The notes: generated by a model from the letters alone, not told the origin. Counted from the stretch's first letter, positions 1 through 9,818 are shown. The stretch is DNA of 64,000 nucleotides from Treponema sp. (GCA_022510845.1 JAFLSR010000004.1:28164-92163), one strand, 5' to 3'. Numbers and translations are program-made.

Positions 1-2
1 CT

Positions 3-872
3 TCGTTCAAGGAGTCGGTGACGAGTTATGACTATGACGGAGACGGTTTTCGCGAATATGTTTGCAGGCTGGAAAAATGCGACGTGTGCATCACGCAGAC
101 AGGAGGCTCGATTTTCGAACTGGATGTCATCAAGTCGGGCGGAAACTATGTTGACAATTTCAGCCGCATACGCGCGTTCGACGGAATAGACGACGGCTAT
201 TTTCGCGGCATTTTCGTTGACCACATTTTCGAGGAGGACGAGGCCGCCAAGTATTGCCGTGGCGAGCCGTGCCGGAACGGACTTTTTTCCACGCGCCGCT
301 ATCGCGAGGTTTCGTTTTCGAGCCAGAAACAGGAAATCCTTTTCGAGGCGAGGACAAAATTTTCCACGCTTGACCAGCCGATTCTCTTGCGCAAAAAATA
401 CTCCGTCAATTCGAACGGCATACTCGTCCAGTACATCATAAGGAACGAAGGCCCGATTGCTGTGAAGGCGAAATTCGCGGTGGAAATGAACCTTGCGGAA
501 CTGAATTTTCTTGGAAGCGACTACAAGCCGTACAACTTTGAGCTTGTGTCGTCGGGAAGCGTCATAGCGGGAACATCGGATTCTGCGTGCCACCTTGCGT
601 CTCCCGGCGGAATCATGGAAAATGTTTCCGCGATGCAGATAAGCGATGTCAATTCGGGAATTTCGTTTGTGTTCACGCCAAACGAGGAGGCGGGCGTAAC
701 ATATTTTCCTGTAACGTTCCGCAGGCGCAACATAGACGGAGATGTGGTGCAAAGCGAATCTCGCACGTTCGTAAGCGCGTTCGTTTGGGACTTGGACCTT
801 TGTGCCGGAATGGAAGTCGAAAAGTCGATAAGCTTTGCGCTTTCATACGCACGCAAGCAGAGGAAAAAATGA
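3..872 (+). CDS. GH57-family glycosidase, C-terminal part (5' end outside window)
   Basis: The reading frame is open from base 3, so this is the C-terminal ~290 residues of a longer protein; an internal GTG at 18 is not a credible start. The opening segment (SYDYDGDGFREYV, then GGSIFELDV and NYVDNFSR) matches, from memory, the beta-rich C-terminal domain (DUF1926 type) of family 57 alpha-amylases and 4-alpha-glucanotransferases, which packs behind the catalytic barrel. The catalytic residues lie upstream and cannot be checked. A role in alpha-glucan breakdown or rearrangement is inferred and would fit the glycogen synthase gene at 16.5 kb. It ends 91 bases before metG, with no clear terminator between them. 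Confidence 0.7.
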   Translation, partial: SFKESVTSYDYDGDGFREYVCRLEKCDVCITQTGGSIFELDVIKSGGNYVDNFSRIRAFDGIDDGYFRGIFVDHIFEEDEAAKYCRGEPCRNGLFSTRRYREVSFSSQKQEILFEARTKFSTLDQPILLRKKYSVNSNGILVQYIIRNEGPIAVKAKFAVEMNLAELNFLGSDYKPYNFELVSSGSVIAGTSDSACHLASPGGIMENVSAMQISDVNSGISFVFTPNEEAGVTYFPVTFRRRNIDGDVVQSESRTFVSAFVWDLDLCAGMEVEKSISFALSYARKQRKK

Positions 873-963
873 GAAGTCGCTTCGCGCGAAATGGAAGCGC
901 GTTCGTAAAACTTGCTCGCACCGCAACAACTTGCTGATTCGGACGGATTAAAGGGAGGATGAT

Positions 964-3312
964 ATGAAAAAAAGGCTTGTCACTTCGGCTCTGCCTTACG
1001 TGAACAATATTCCGCATTTGGGAAACCTCATTCAAATGCTTTCGGCTGACGTTTTCGCGCGTTTTTGCCGAAGCCGCGGCTACGAGACGCTTTATGTCTG
1101 CGGCACGGACGAGTACGGCACTGCGACCGAAACGAAGGCGCAGGAAGACGGCGTTTCTCCGCGCGAACTGTGCGACCATTATTTTGAGGAGCACAGGAAA
1201 ATCTACGAATGGTTCGACATCGACTTCGACATTTTCGGGCGCACTTCAAACGAACAGTGTACTGAAATCACGCAGATGCTCTACAAGGGCTTGAACGAGA
1301 ACGGGCACATAAAAGAAAAGACGGGAAAACAATTGTATTGTCCGAAATGTCAGAGATTTTTGGCGGATCGCTATGTTGTCGGCGTGTGCCCGAAATGCGG
1401 GAGCGACAAGGTGCGCGGCGACCAATGTGACAGTTGCGGCGCATTGCTCGATCCCACTGAACTGAAAGAAGCAAAATGCGCGGTCTGCGGCGCGCAGCCG
1501 GAGGTGCGGGAAACGAAGCACCTTTACATCGACCTTCCGTCTCTCAGCGGAAAACTCGGAAAATGGATGGAAGAGACGAGCGTGCGCGGACGCTGGAGCG
1601 AGAACGCGATAAACATCACCAAGGCGTGGTTGCGGGACGGCTTGGAAGAACGCGCCATCACGCGCGACCTCAAATGGGGAATTTCTGTTCCGCGCGAAGG
1701 CTACGAGGAAAAGGTGTTCTACGTCTGGTTCAACGCGCCCATCGGATACATTTCGATAACGAAGCAGCTTGCGGACGAACTTTCCGCTTCCGGGCGCGAA
1801 AGCTTCGACTGGAAATCGTGGTGGCATCCGGCGGCCTCGGCTTCCGATGACATCGAACTTTTTCAATTCATCGGAAAGGACAACATTCCGTTCCACACAG
1901 TCATTTTTCCGTGCACTTTGTTCGGAAGCGAGGAGGGAAGCGACGCGGACTCTTCTTGGACAAAAATATTTCACATGAGTTCCACCGAATACCTGAACTA
2001 TGAGGACGGAAAATTTTCCAAAAGCCGCAACGTGGGCGTGTTCGGAAGCGACGCGATTGAAAGCGGAATTCCAGCCGACGCGTGGAGATTCTACATTTTC
2101 TACAACCGCCCCGAACGCCAGGACTTCCAGTTCACTTGGAAGGACTTTCAGGAAAAAATCAATTCCGAACTTGTGGGAAACCTCGGGAATTTCGTAAACC
2201 GCACATTGCTTTTCGTGAACAAATACTATGGCGGAAAAATTCCGCAAGGTGCGCAGGACGAAGAACTTTGGGAAAGGGTGCGCGCTCTCGAATCCAAGAT
2301 AACGGAAAATCTTGAATGGGCGAATCTCAAGGACGCTTTCCGCCAAATCTTCGAAATTTCGGATCTCTGCAACAAGGCGTTCCAAGCCGCAGAGCCGTGG
2401 AAGACGCGCGTTTCCGAGCCGAAAAAGGCCGAAAACCTCATCTACAATCTTTGCTATGTGATAAAGGACATTATGATAATGCTCCAGCCGTATCTGCCCC
2501 AGTACGCGCGGAAAGTGATGTCGTATTTCGGAAAGACTTTGCGCGAGACGACGCTTTCGGGAAAAAATGTAGAAGGTCTTTCATGGGAGGATTTGGGAAA
2601 AATTTCTGGACTGGAGCAAGTGGGCGCGACGGAAGTCTTTTTCACTCCGCTTGACAAAAAGGCTGCGGACGCTTTCAGGCAGAAATTCTCTGGAAACACT
2701 TCCTCGGAAGGCGGCAATGCGAATTCTTCAAAGGACGCTTCTTCCGCAAAAAAAGGAGACGCCAAAAGCAAGAAAGATACGGACGAGCCGGAAATGCTTC
2801 CCTTTGAAGAGCAAGCCGCGTTCTTCGCGCGCACAATAAGGCTCAAGGTTGCGAAAATCGTGAGCATAGAGCGCAATCCGCAGGCGGAAAAACTCTACAT
2901 CGAGCATCTTGATGACGGAAGCGGAACAGAGCGCGTTATTCAAAGCGGCCTCGTTCCGTACCTCAAAGAAGAGGAACTCCTTGGAAAGAACGTCATCATA
3001 GTGGACAACCTCGCACCGCGCAAGATGAGGGGAGTCGAAAGCAGGGGAATGCTGCTCGCGGCTGACTACAAAAAAGACGACGGAAGCGATGGAGTGGAAG
3101 TCCTGGACGCGTCATTCGCCGCTCCCGGAACGGAAGTCGTGCTCGAAGGCGATCCGCTTCCTTCGTCAAAGCCCGAAAGCATTTCCGCGGATGATTTTTT
3201 CAAAGTCGAAATAAATGTCGTCGAAAACTGCGTGCAAGTCGGCGGAAAAAATCTTGTATGCGCGGGAAATGCGGTCAAGACCTCGCTCACTAAAAACGGC
3301 TCGGTGCATTGA
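964..3312 (+). CDS. metG: methionyl-tRNA synthetase
   Basis: Class I enzyme that charges tRNA-Met with methionine in the cytoplasm. The HIGH-type motif reads HLGN (residues 18-21) after PYVNN, and the KMSKS-type loop reads KFSKS near residue 349. Four cysteine pairs around residues 125-175 (CPKC, CPKCG, CDSCG, CAVCG) form the zinc-binding connective domain of the two-knuckle MetRS class. After a low-complexity Ser/Lys-rich linker (about 575-610) comes a C-terminal EMAP/Trbp111-like tRNA-binding domain, giving 782 residues. The start is set by the Shine-Dalgarno AGGGAGG about 7 bases upstream of ATG 964. Nothing suggests truncation. Confidence 0.96.
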   Translation: MKKRLVTSALPYVNNIPHLGNLIQMLSADVFARFCRSRGYETLYVCGTDEYGTATETKAQEDGVSPRELCDHYFEEHRKIYEWFDIDFDIFGRTSNEQCTEITQMLYKGLNENGHIKEKTGKQLYCPKCQRFLADRYVVGVCPKCGSDKVRGDQCDSCGALLDPTELKEAKCAVCGAQPEVRETKHLYIDLPSLSGKLGKWMEETSVRGRWSENAINITKAWLRDGLEERAITRDLKWGISVPREGYEEKVFYVWFNAPIGYISITKQLADELSASGRESFDWKSWWHPAASASDDIELFQFIGKDNIPFHTVIFPCTLFGSEEGSDADSSWTKIFHMSSTEYLNYEDGKFSKSRNVGVFGSDAIESGIPADAWRFYIFYNRPERQDFQFTWKDFQEKINSELVGNLGNFVNRTLLFVNKYYGGKIPQGAQDEELWERVRALESKITENLEWANLKDAFRQIFEISDLCNKAFQAAEPWKTRVSEPKKAENLIYNLCYVIKDIMIMLQPYLPQYARKVMSYFGKTLRETTLSGKNVEGLSWEDLGKISGLEQVGATEVFFTPLDKKAADAFRQKFSGNTSSEGGNANSSKDASSAKKGDAKSKKDTDEPEMLPFEEQAAFFARTIRLKVAKIVSIERNPQAEKLYIEHLDDGSGTERVIQSGLVPYLKEEELLGKNVIIVDNLAPRKMRGVESRGMLLAADYKKDDGSDGVEVLDASFAAPGTEVVLEGDPLPSSKPESISADDFFKVEINVVENCVQVGGKNLVCAGNAVKTSLTKNGSVH

Positions 3313-3387
3313 GCCATGCGAATTTGCGATGCATGACTTGGAAAAACAAGGCTTGTCCGCATTTCTTACTTTGGGAATTGTTTTGGC

Positions 3388-4686
3388 ATGATTTTTGAAG
3401 TGAAGGCAAGAAAACCAGATTCTCCCGATTTTGACGCAGCAAGCGAACGTTCGCATTTTCAGCAGACACGCTTTTGGGCGGAGTTTAAGGCGGCGCACGG
3501 CTGGAATATGATTGTGCTTGACATGGCGATTTCGCGGAAAGATGGCGGCTCACTTCGCCTTGCCGATGAAAGCGATGGCAACGCGAAAATTGCCGAAAAC
3601 GAAAAAACGGAAAGGCGCGGCGTTTCCGAATCCGAGCCAAATTGCGAAAATGAATCCGCCCGCGTCTTTGTGCTTGTGCGCTCGTTCGCGCGTGGACTCT
3701 TTTCTATCGCATACATTCCGATGTATCCGCTTTTTTCGCAGGCGGTTTCGGCCGAAGAGTTCTGCGAGCTTACCGAAAAAATCGCTTTTGAGATTCGTCC
3801 GCATCTTCCCAAAAACGCGATTTGCGTTAGGTTCGACCCCGCGCTTGAATTCGATTCGGTTTCGGCACGCGACGATTTTGTCCGCGAAGTGAAGCTTTTC
3901 GCAAACAGCAATGGCAAATCCCTTAAGAAGACCTTGGTGGACATTCAGCCGCCCGACACTTCAATCGTGAATCTTGACTGCCCCGAAGAAGAAATCCTTT
4001 CTTCGATGAAAAGCAAGTGGCGTTACAACATAAAACTTGCTTCCAAAAAGGGCGTTGAAATCGAAAGAGTTGGCGCGCAAGACCTTTTGGAAAAGGACGC
4101 GCAGAATTCCTGCGAAACATCGGTGTCGGCGCAAGAAAGGCTTTTCGAGTGTCTTTCAAAAAAAGTGGATGAGTTCTACGAAGTGTATCGGATTACTTCG
4201 GCGCGGGACGGAATAGCGATTCATTCGAAGCAGTATTACATGGACTTGCTGAAAAAGTCCGTGTGCGAAAAAATCGATGGGAAGGACGTTCCGCTTGTGT
4301 GGCTGTATGTCGCGCGGCACGAGGGCGACGTTTTGGGCGCGATAATGACGCTTGTGACGAAGAAGGAGGGGGTATATCTTTACGGGGCTTCCAGCAATTT
4401 AAAGAGAAACCTCATGCCGAATTTCCTTTTGCAGTGGACTGCGATGCGTGACGCGCGTGCTTTTGGCGCGAAGGCCTACGACTTGTACGGCATTCCTCCG
4501 ACCGACGACGAGAGTCATCCGATGCACGGCCTTTTTCTTTTCAAGACAGGCTTCGGTGGAAAGAATGTGCATCGTGTCGGCACGTTTGATGTTCCGTTGA
4601 ATGGCGTGTACGCATTCTGCTCGTTTGCCGAGCGCGCGCGCGCATGGTGGCACAAGAAATTTTTGAAGAAAATCCGCGGGAGATAA
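3388..4686 (+). CDS. FemAB/FemX-like aminoacyltransferase
   Basis: A 432-residue protein with the look of the FemAB/FemX group (paired GNAT-like folds), whose members add amino acids from aminoacyl-tRNA to the peptidoglycan stem peptide. Supporting stretches are the N-terminal FQQTRFWAEFK (typical start of these proteins), the central MKSKWRYNIKLASKKGVEIE, and the C-terminal LYGASSNLKRN and AYDLYGIPP blocks. A charged low-complexity insert sits near residues 50-90. It is followed by rnz after 3 bases and likely co-transcribed with it. Substrate specificity cannot be read from sequence; a general acetyltransferase role is the main alternative. Confidence 0.75.
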   Translation: MIFEVKARKPDSPDFDAASERSHFQQTRFWAEFKAAHGWNMIVLDMAISRKDGGSLRLADESDGNAKIAENEKTERRGVSESEPNCENESARVFVLVRSFARGLFSIAYIPMYPLFSQAVSAEEFCELTEKIAFEIRPHLPKNAICVRFDPALEFDSVSARDDFVREVKLFANSNGKSLKKTLVDIQPPDTSIVNLDCPEEEILSSMKSKWRYNIKLASKKGVEIERVGAQDLLEKDAQNSCETSVSAQERLFECLSKKVDEFYEVYRITSARDGIAIHSKQYYMDLLKKSVCEKIDGKDVPLVWLYVARHEGDVLGAIMTLVTKKEGVYLYGASSNLKRNLMPNFLLQWTAMRDARAFGAKAYDLYGIPPTDDESHPMHGLFLFKTGFGGKNVHRVGTFDVPLNGVYAFCSFAERARAWWHKKFLKKIRGR

Positions 4687-4689
4687 AAT

Positions 4690-5616
4690 ATGAACATGGA
4701 AGCGTTTATACTTGGATGCGGAGGCATGATGCCGCTTCCTTATAGGCATCTCACAAGCGTGCTGCTGCGGCGCGACGGCGATCTGTTTTTGTTTGACGGC
4801 GGCGAGGGAACGCAAGTTTCGCTTCGCAGGCTCAACCTCAAGTGGAAAAAAATAAACGCGATTTTTGTCTCGCACACTCACGCGGATCACGTTACAGGGC
4901 TTCCTGGAATCATGATGCTTTCGGCGCAAGTGGAACGCAAAGAGCCTCTTTACATTTACGGCCCGCCCAAGATTGCAGAATACATCGAAACAAGCCGCAA
5001 GGTGCTCGATATGTACATCAACTATTCGATAGTCGTAAAAGAGATTACCGCCCCGTGCGTGGTGCACGAGGAAAAGGAATTCCTTGTTCGCGCCTTTCCC
5101 CTGCGGCACACGAAGACTTGCGTGGGCTACGTCCTTGAGGAGTTCGACCGTCCGGGCGAATTCAATCCCGATGCGGCGATGAAACTTGGCGTTCCGCGCG
5201 GTCCTCTTTGGTCTCGGCTTCAGGGCGGAGAGGAAGTGCGTTCGGAAAACGGCGACATCGTTCGTCCGGAACAAGTGATGGGCGCGAAAAGAAGCGGGCG
5301 CAAATTCGGCTATGTCACGGACACGCTCTATTTTCCCGAAATCGCGCGGGAAGTGCAGGGCGCGGACCTTTTGGTATGCGAATCGATGTTCGAGCATTCT
5401 CTTTTGGATCAGGCTCTCGAAAAAAAGCACATGACGGCGCGGCAGGCGGGGACTATCGCGCGCGATGCCCGTGTCAAAAAAATGGCGATGATTCACTACA
5501 GCCCGCGCTATACCGACAAGGAACTGCTTGCTTTGGAAGCCGACGCACGGGAAATTTTCCCAGAAGCCATGCTTTCGCGCGACAGGATGAAAATCGACAT
5601 CCCGTATGTGGATTGA
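4690..5616 (+). CDS. rnz: ribonuclease Z
   Basis: Metallo-beta-lactamase-fold endonuclease that trims tRNA 3' ends. The zinc motif SHTHADH lies at residues 61-67, and the N-terminal LGCGGMMPLPYRHLTSVLL matches the tRNase Z start. Later metal-ligand regions include LRHTKTCVGYV, FGYVTDTLY and MIHYSPRYTDKE. Length of 308 is normal for the short bacterial form. Two ATGs (4690 and 4696) are possible; the Shine-Dalgarno-like GGGAG precedes both closely. This gene sits directly after the FemAB-like gene and just before the ABC ATPase gene, which begins 20 bases after its stop if the GTG start is right. Non-tRNA substrates are possible but unsupported here. Confidence 0.92.
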   Translation: MNMEAFILGCGGMMPLPYRHLTSVLLRRDGDLFLFDGGEGTQVSLRRLNLKWKKINAIFVSHTHADHVTGLPGIMMLSAQVERKEPLYIYGPPKIAEYIETSRKVLDMYINYSIVVKEITAPCVVHEEKEFLVRAFPLRHTKTCVGYVLEEFDRPGEFNPDAAMKLGVPRGPLWSRLQGGEEVRSENGDIVRPEQVMGAKRSGRKFGYVTDTLYFPEIAREVQGADLLVCESMFEHSLLDQALEKKHMTARQAGTIARDARVKKMAMIHYSPRYTDKELLALEADAREIFPEAMLSRDRMKIDIPYVD

Positions 5617-5635
5617 AAAATTCCAGGACTTTGCC

Positions 5636-6379
5636 GTGATCGAAGTGAAAGACTTCCGAAAAACTTATTCCTCGAATAAGGTTGCTTGCGACGGAATCTC
5701 TTTTTGCGCGAAAAGCGGAAAAATCGCGGTGCTTTTGGGGCCGAACGGCGCGGGAAAGACCACCGTCCTAAAGGCGATGGCGGGCGTTCATTACGCCACG
5801 AGCGGAAACATATTCATCAGCGCGCGAAACGGAAGCGTTTTCGATGTAGCTGAAAAAAGCCATGAAGCAAAGCGAATCACGGGCTTTGTCGGAGACGAGC
5901 CTTTTTTGTACGATAATTTCACGGTGGAGGAATTCCTGCTCACCGTGGCGAGGCTCAGACTCCATTCCTCGGAAAAATCTGATTTGCAAGACGCACTTCT
6001 GCGCGTGATAAAAATTTGCGCGCTCCACGATGTCCTTTTTCAGAAAATAGCGTCGCTGAGCCACGGCTACAGGCAGCGCGTGAACTTCGCCCAAGCCATC
6101 GTGCACAGCCCCGAAATCCTGATTTTGGACGAACCGACCACCGGCCTTGACCCGAGCCAAATCCGCGAAATGCGAATCCTCATAAAAAATTTGAAGTCAT
6201 CTGCCGCCATAATTTTTTCAACGCACATAATTCAAGAGGCTGAGAATTTGGCTGACGAGATTTTCATCATAAACGGCGGGCGGATTGTCGCAAGCGGAAC
6301 TGCGTCGGAACTCGTGGAAAAATCCCGTGCGAAAAATTTGGAAGAGGCGTATCTTTTTTTTACGGAGAACGCGCCATGA
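5636..6379 (+). CDS. ABC transporter ATP-binding protein (GldA-like)
   Basis: ATPase subunit with Walker A GPNGAGKTT near residue 35, ABC signature LSHGYRQR near 141, Walker B ILILDEPTTGLD near 160 and a switch histidine in IFSTHII. GTG 5636 is preferred because it gives the family start MIEVKDFRKTY and has AGGA 7 bases upstream; an ATG at 5606 would overlap rnz and add ten uncharacteristic residues. Its stop overlaps the ATG of the GldF-GldG gene by four bases, so the two are translationally coupled. Together they form an exporter-like complex of the Gld type, known from gliding Bacteroidetes but widespread in bacteria that do not glide. The substrate is unknown. Confidence 0.9.
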   Translation: MIEVKDFRKTYSSNKVACDGISFCAKSGKIAVLLGPNGAGKTTVLKAMAGVHYATSGNIFISARNGSVFDVAEKSHEAKRITGFVGDEPFLYDNFTVEEFLLTVARLRLHSSEKSDLQDALLRVIKICALHDVLFQKIASLSHGYRQRVNFAQAIVHSPEILILDEPTTGLDPSQIREMRILIKNLKSSAAIIFSTHIIQEAENLADEIFIINGGRIVASGTASELVEKSRAKNLEEAYLFFTENAP

Positions 6380-8682
6380 AAAATTCTTGCCTCATTGAAA
6401 AGGATTTTTTTTCCTATGCCATAAATCCGTTTTTCTACATCGCGTCGATTGTGTTCTGCGCGTTCTGCGCGGCGGGATTTTTCTTCGCAGGACGTTTCTT
6501 CATCGAAGGAGGGGGCGGCGCGTCGTTGAGCCAGTTTTTCCTTTTGATGCCGTACATCGCAAGCCTGTTCATCCCTTCGCTCTGCCTCGAATCGAAAAGC
6601 CGCGCCCTTTCTGCGACGCTTCCTTTTTCCACGCGCGTGCTTTTTCTTTCGCGCATAGTTTCGGCTTTGGCATTTTTCGCGCTCGCGATTCTGCCCACCG
6701 CGCTCGTTCCGCTTTGCGTGAATTTTTTCTGCGACGTTGACTGCGGCGCGATTTTTACCGCATATCTCGGAATGATTTTTTTTGCGGCGGCTTCGATTTC
6801 GCTTTGCGTTTTCTTGTCGGAACTCGTCCAAAACCGCGCGGCATATTTTTTCTTTTCCGTGCTTTTCTTGTCGGCGATAAATCTCGCGCACCTTCTTCCG
6901 ACTGTCGCGCAGCTTTCGGATTTTTCATCCGCGTTGGTGCGATTTTTCAGTTTCGCTTGGCATTTCGATTCGGCGGGAAAAGGCGTTTTGGACACGCGCG
7001 ACTTTTTCTTCTATGTCCTCTCGGCGATTCTTTTTTTGGAACTTGCTGTCTTCACGGCGGAAACTCGCAAGGGAAAAAATTATTTTTCGAAGAAAAACGC
7101 GCTTTCGACAATCACATTTTTGCTGATTTTGATTTTTGCCGCGCTTGATTCGTCTCGCGTTTACAGGCGTTTCGATTTGAGCCGCTCAAAGCAGTTTTCG
7201 ATTTCGCCGTACACGAAAAGCCTTGTTTCGTCCGCGCAGGAAAAAATCCGCATAACTTATTACCGTTCGCAGGAACTTCTTTCGCTTTATCCCGAAGTGC
7301 GTGAAGTGGGATTTTTTTTGCAGTCGCTCGCGCTCGAAAATAAAAACGTCTCCTATACTGAACTCGATCCTTCGAGGCGGGGGGAAGTAAAAAATTTGGG
7401 CGACCTCGGCGTTCAGCCTTATCAAATCCAAAGCGTGAAAAACAGTCGAGTTGAATTCATCGACACTTATTCCGCCATCGTGCTTGAGTATCTTGAAGGC
7501 ATCGCGGTGATTCCGCTTGCCTTTTCCACGAATTCCCTTGAATTTGACTTGGCTTTGAGGCTCGACTTTCTTTTGAACAAGACCAGCCGCAAAGCCTATG
7601 TTTTGAGCGGCGGCGATTTTGACTTGGAAAGGAATTTCACTGCCGCCATGCAATGGCTCAGTCTCGAAGGCTTTGAAACTATTCCTGTTTTTGACGCGCG
7701 GATTTTGGCAGAGGCGGAAATTTCATCGCCGCTTGTAATTTTCGGAACGAAAAATTTTTCGCAGGAAGATTCCGCCGCAATCGAGAATTTCATTTTGCGG
7801 GGTGGGGCTGCCTTGATAATGACTTCGCCTTACAGCGCGAATGTGGAAGGCGACTGGGGAATCAGCGAAAATCCGCGCGACACTTTCATCCCTGTCTTGG
7901 AAAAGTGGGGCGCGGCGTTTGACCTTGCTCTTGTGGCCGATGTTTCGAACGTGCGCGCGAGTTTTTATTCTGCTCCATCCGGAGGGCAAAATCCACAAAG
8001 CGAATACAAATATGTGAACTATCCGCTTTGGGTGAACCTTTTGCCGCAGGCGAACGCCCATGCTGGACTTGAATTTTTTTGGGCAAGCCCGATTCGAATT
8101 GTATCCGATTCGGCAGAACCGATTTTTTTCACGAGCGAATCTTCATGGGTTTTTCTTCCCGACACGCGCGGAACTTTCGGCGATTCGCTTTTTGAGACTA
8201 ACCCGTTCACGATTCCAAAGGCGGCCCCGGAAAACGGTGACTTTTCGCAAAAGCGCGTTTCCGCACTCGGCGCGAAAATCACGGGCAAAATTTTGGGGCT
8301 TTATAATTCGCTTGAAAATGCCTCGCCCCGCGTCACATTGATTTCTGGGCAATATTTCGCAAGCGACATCCTCCTTGCGATGGCAGGCGGAGAGGCAGGA
8401 GATTATCGCAACTTGGATTTTTTGGGAACGGAACTTTTGCGATTGAACGGCGAAAACGATTTGGCAGGGCTAAAAAATTCTTTTGCCGAGCAAAACTCAG
8501 GGATTTATAAAATTGCGGACGCGGAAGAAATGGCACGTGCCATCCGAAAAACGCTTGCGATAAACTTTTTGCTTATGCCTGCCGCAGTCCTTTTTGCAAT
8601 GGGCGCTTTCTTTTTCGCAAGGAAACGCCGTCGTGGAAGGATAGCGCTATATCTAAAAAAGCAGGATGGAGGACGCGCATAA
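6376..8682 (+). CDS. fused GldF-GldG-like ABC permease / auxiliary protein
   Basis: A 768-residue membrane protein. The first ~240 residues carry about six hydrophobic segments like an ABC-2 permease (GldF part). A further membrane segment near 245-262 leads into a large extracytoplasmic domain of the GldG / ABC_transp_aux type, recognisable by RFDLSRSKQFSISPYTKSL, IRITYYRSQ and LSGGDFDLE. A last membrane helix with a basic tail (FFARKRRRGR) ends the protein. It starts inside the stop of the ABC ATPase gene. The DUF4340 gene follows after a 209-base gap that contains a 77-bp palindromic repeat. The fusion of permease and auxiliary domains is known in spirochaetes and other groups. Cargo is unknown. 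Confidence 0.8.
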   Translation: MKNSCLIEKDFFSYAINPFFYIASIVFCAFCAAGFFFAGRFFIEGGGGASLSQFFLLMPYIASLFIPSLCLESKSRALSATLPFSTRVLFLSRIVSALAFFALAILPTALVPLCVNFFCDVDCGAIFTAYLGMIFFAAASISLCVFLSELVQNRAAYFFFSVLFLSAINLAHLLPTVAQLSDFSSALVRFFSFAWHFDSAGKGVLDTRDFFFYVLSAILFLELAVFTAETRKGKNYFSKKNALSTITFLLILIFAALDSSRVYRRFDLSRSKQFSISPYTKSLVSSAQEKIRITYYRSQELLSLYPEVREVGFFLQSLALENKNVSYTELDPSRRGEVKNLGDLGVQPYQIQSVKNSRVEFIDTYSAIVLEYLEGIAVIPLAFSTNSLEFDLALRLDFLLNKTSRKAYVLSGGDFDLERNFTAAMQWLSLEGFETIPVFDARILAEAEISSPLVIFGTKNFSQEDSAAIENFILRGGAALIMTSPYSANVEGDWGISENPRDTFIPVLEKWGAAFDLALVADVSNVRASFYSAPSGGQNPQSEYKYVNYPLWVNLLPQANAHAGLEFFWASPIRIVSDSAEPIFFTSESSWVFLPDTRGTFGDSLFETNPFTIPKAAPENGDFSQKRVSALGAKITGKILGLYNSLENASPRVTLISGQYFASDILLAMAGGEAGDYRNLDFLGTELLRLNGENDLAGLKNSFAEQNSGIYKIADAEEMARAIRKTLAINFLLMPAAVLFAMGAFFFARKRRRGRIALYLKKQDGGRA

Positions 8683-8711
8683 AAGTGGCTTGTGAGGTAA
8701 AGTTGTAAAAA

Positions 8712-8788
8712 CCTAGAAAATGTCTTAAATTGTCTACTTTTTGATATAAATTGTATTAAAAAGTTTTCATTTTCATATATTTTCTAGG
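8712..8788. repeat. 77-bp palindromic repeat, copy A
   Basis: AT-rich imperfect palindrome running from CCTAGAAAATGTCTTA to the complement of CCTAGAAAATATATGA, flanked by A5 on the left and T5 on the right. The centre has a nested inverted repeat (CTTTTTGATA / TATTAAAAAG type). It lies 29 bases after the GldFG stop and about 100 bases before the DUF4340 start, so it may terminate or attenuate transcription inside that operon; this is inference. Five more copies of the same length occur in the window (35866, 39924, 48052, 54107, 56740). Confidence 0.9.
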
Positions 8789-8891
8789 TTTTTCGCTTGA
8801 TGTTTTCCGTATGAGGCTTTTCGGTGCTTCAATGAAAAGCCGTGCGGCTGTTTTTCGTCACTGCTTTGATGTGGGTGTGTAAGGAGAGAAG

Positions 8892-9818
8892 ATGAAGTTG
8901 GTTTTTATCGCAAGAAGATTTTTTCCGCAAATAATCCTTGCTGTGCTTGTCGTGATTTTTTTTATCACAAATCCGAAGGCCGAAAAATCATTTGACACCG
9001 CCCTTGTGAACCCCAAATACGAAATCGACAGGATTTCCTTGCGATACGAAAAAGAGGGGAGCGCGACGCTTTCAAAATGCGGTGCGTTTTGGATTTGCGA
9101 ATACGCTTCGTCCGAAAGAAGGATTGTGTTCCCTTGCGAAAATTCCACGGTGGAAAAGTTCATCGAAAATTCTAGAAACATTGTTAAGGTTTATGAAATT
9201 TCAGACAGTTTGAGGAATAAAAATTCGTTTTCCTTGTCTGATGGCGATGCTTTTTTCGTTGAGTTCTCGCATTCGGGCGAAACTGTGTCGAAAATCCTTT
9301 TTGGCTCGGAGGATTCAAGACGGCGGGTCGCGTTTTGCGTTGAAGGGCGCAAAAAAATATTCTGCACGGATTCTGTGGTTTTGTCATACCTCACGCTTTC
9401 GCCTGACTTTTGGTGCGATCCGAACATTTTCCCGGAAAGCGTTTGCGGCAATATGGACGGTGGAACGCTTGCGATAAGTCCGCTTGGGAGCGGACTTGAA
9501 AAAGATTTGCCGCGAATCGCTTCGCTTCGCCACGGGAAAATTTTCTTTGATGAAGTTCCTGGTTTTTCTTGCGATGATTTGCGATATTCGCAAAACGGAT
9601 TTTCAGATGAATTTCCTTGCGTGAAAATCGACGACGGAAAAGGAAATGTTTACCAAGCGTTTTTCATGCCGACTGGTGGGGCAGAGGGCGACTATTTTTG
9701 CCGCTTTGTCGCATTCCCTTCCGCGGCGCGAAACGAACGCGAAGGGCTTGCGATAAAGTCGCTTGACTACGTTACGACAGTGAGCGCGTGGACTTTCAGC
9801 CGGATTTTCGGCGATTGA
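8892..9818 (+). CDS. DUF4340-family membrane-anchored protein
   Basis: A 308-residue protein with an N-terminal membrane helix (residues 8-25, FFPQIILAVLVVIFF) and an extracytoplasmic body resembling DUF4340 proteins: the repeated pattern of a beta strand, a WxI/WxC phrase (FWICEY) and a KFIENSRNIVKVYEIS helix. DUF4340 genes commonly sit next to GldA and GldFG genes, as here, and are presumed to be accessory parts of that transporter; no biochemical role is known to me. The start ATG 8892 has GGAGAG just upstream. Its 3' end overlaps the convergent folC gene by 23 bases. Confidence 0.72.
   Translation: MKLVFIARRFFPQIILAVLVVIFFITNPKAEKSFDTALVNPKYEIDRISLRYEKEGSATLSKCGAFWICEYASSERRIVFPCENSTVEKFIENSRNIVKVYEISDSLRNKNSFSLSDGDAFFVEFSHSGETVSKILFGSEDSRRRVAFCVEGRKKIFCTDSVVLSYLTLSPDFWCDPNIFPESVCGNMDGGTLAISPLGSGLEKDLPRIASLRHGKIFFDEVPGFSCDDLRYSQNGFSDEFPCVKIDDGKGNVYQAFFMPTGGAEGDYFCRFVAFPSAARNEREGLAIKSLDYVTTVSAWTFSRIFGD

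Noticed and set aside
9171..9190. TCTAGAAACATTGTTA inside the DUF4340 gene as a repeat copy
   Set aside because: Only the left end resembles the repeat; the sequence 77 bases on is unrelated.
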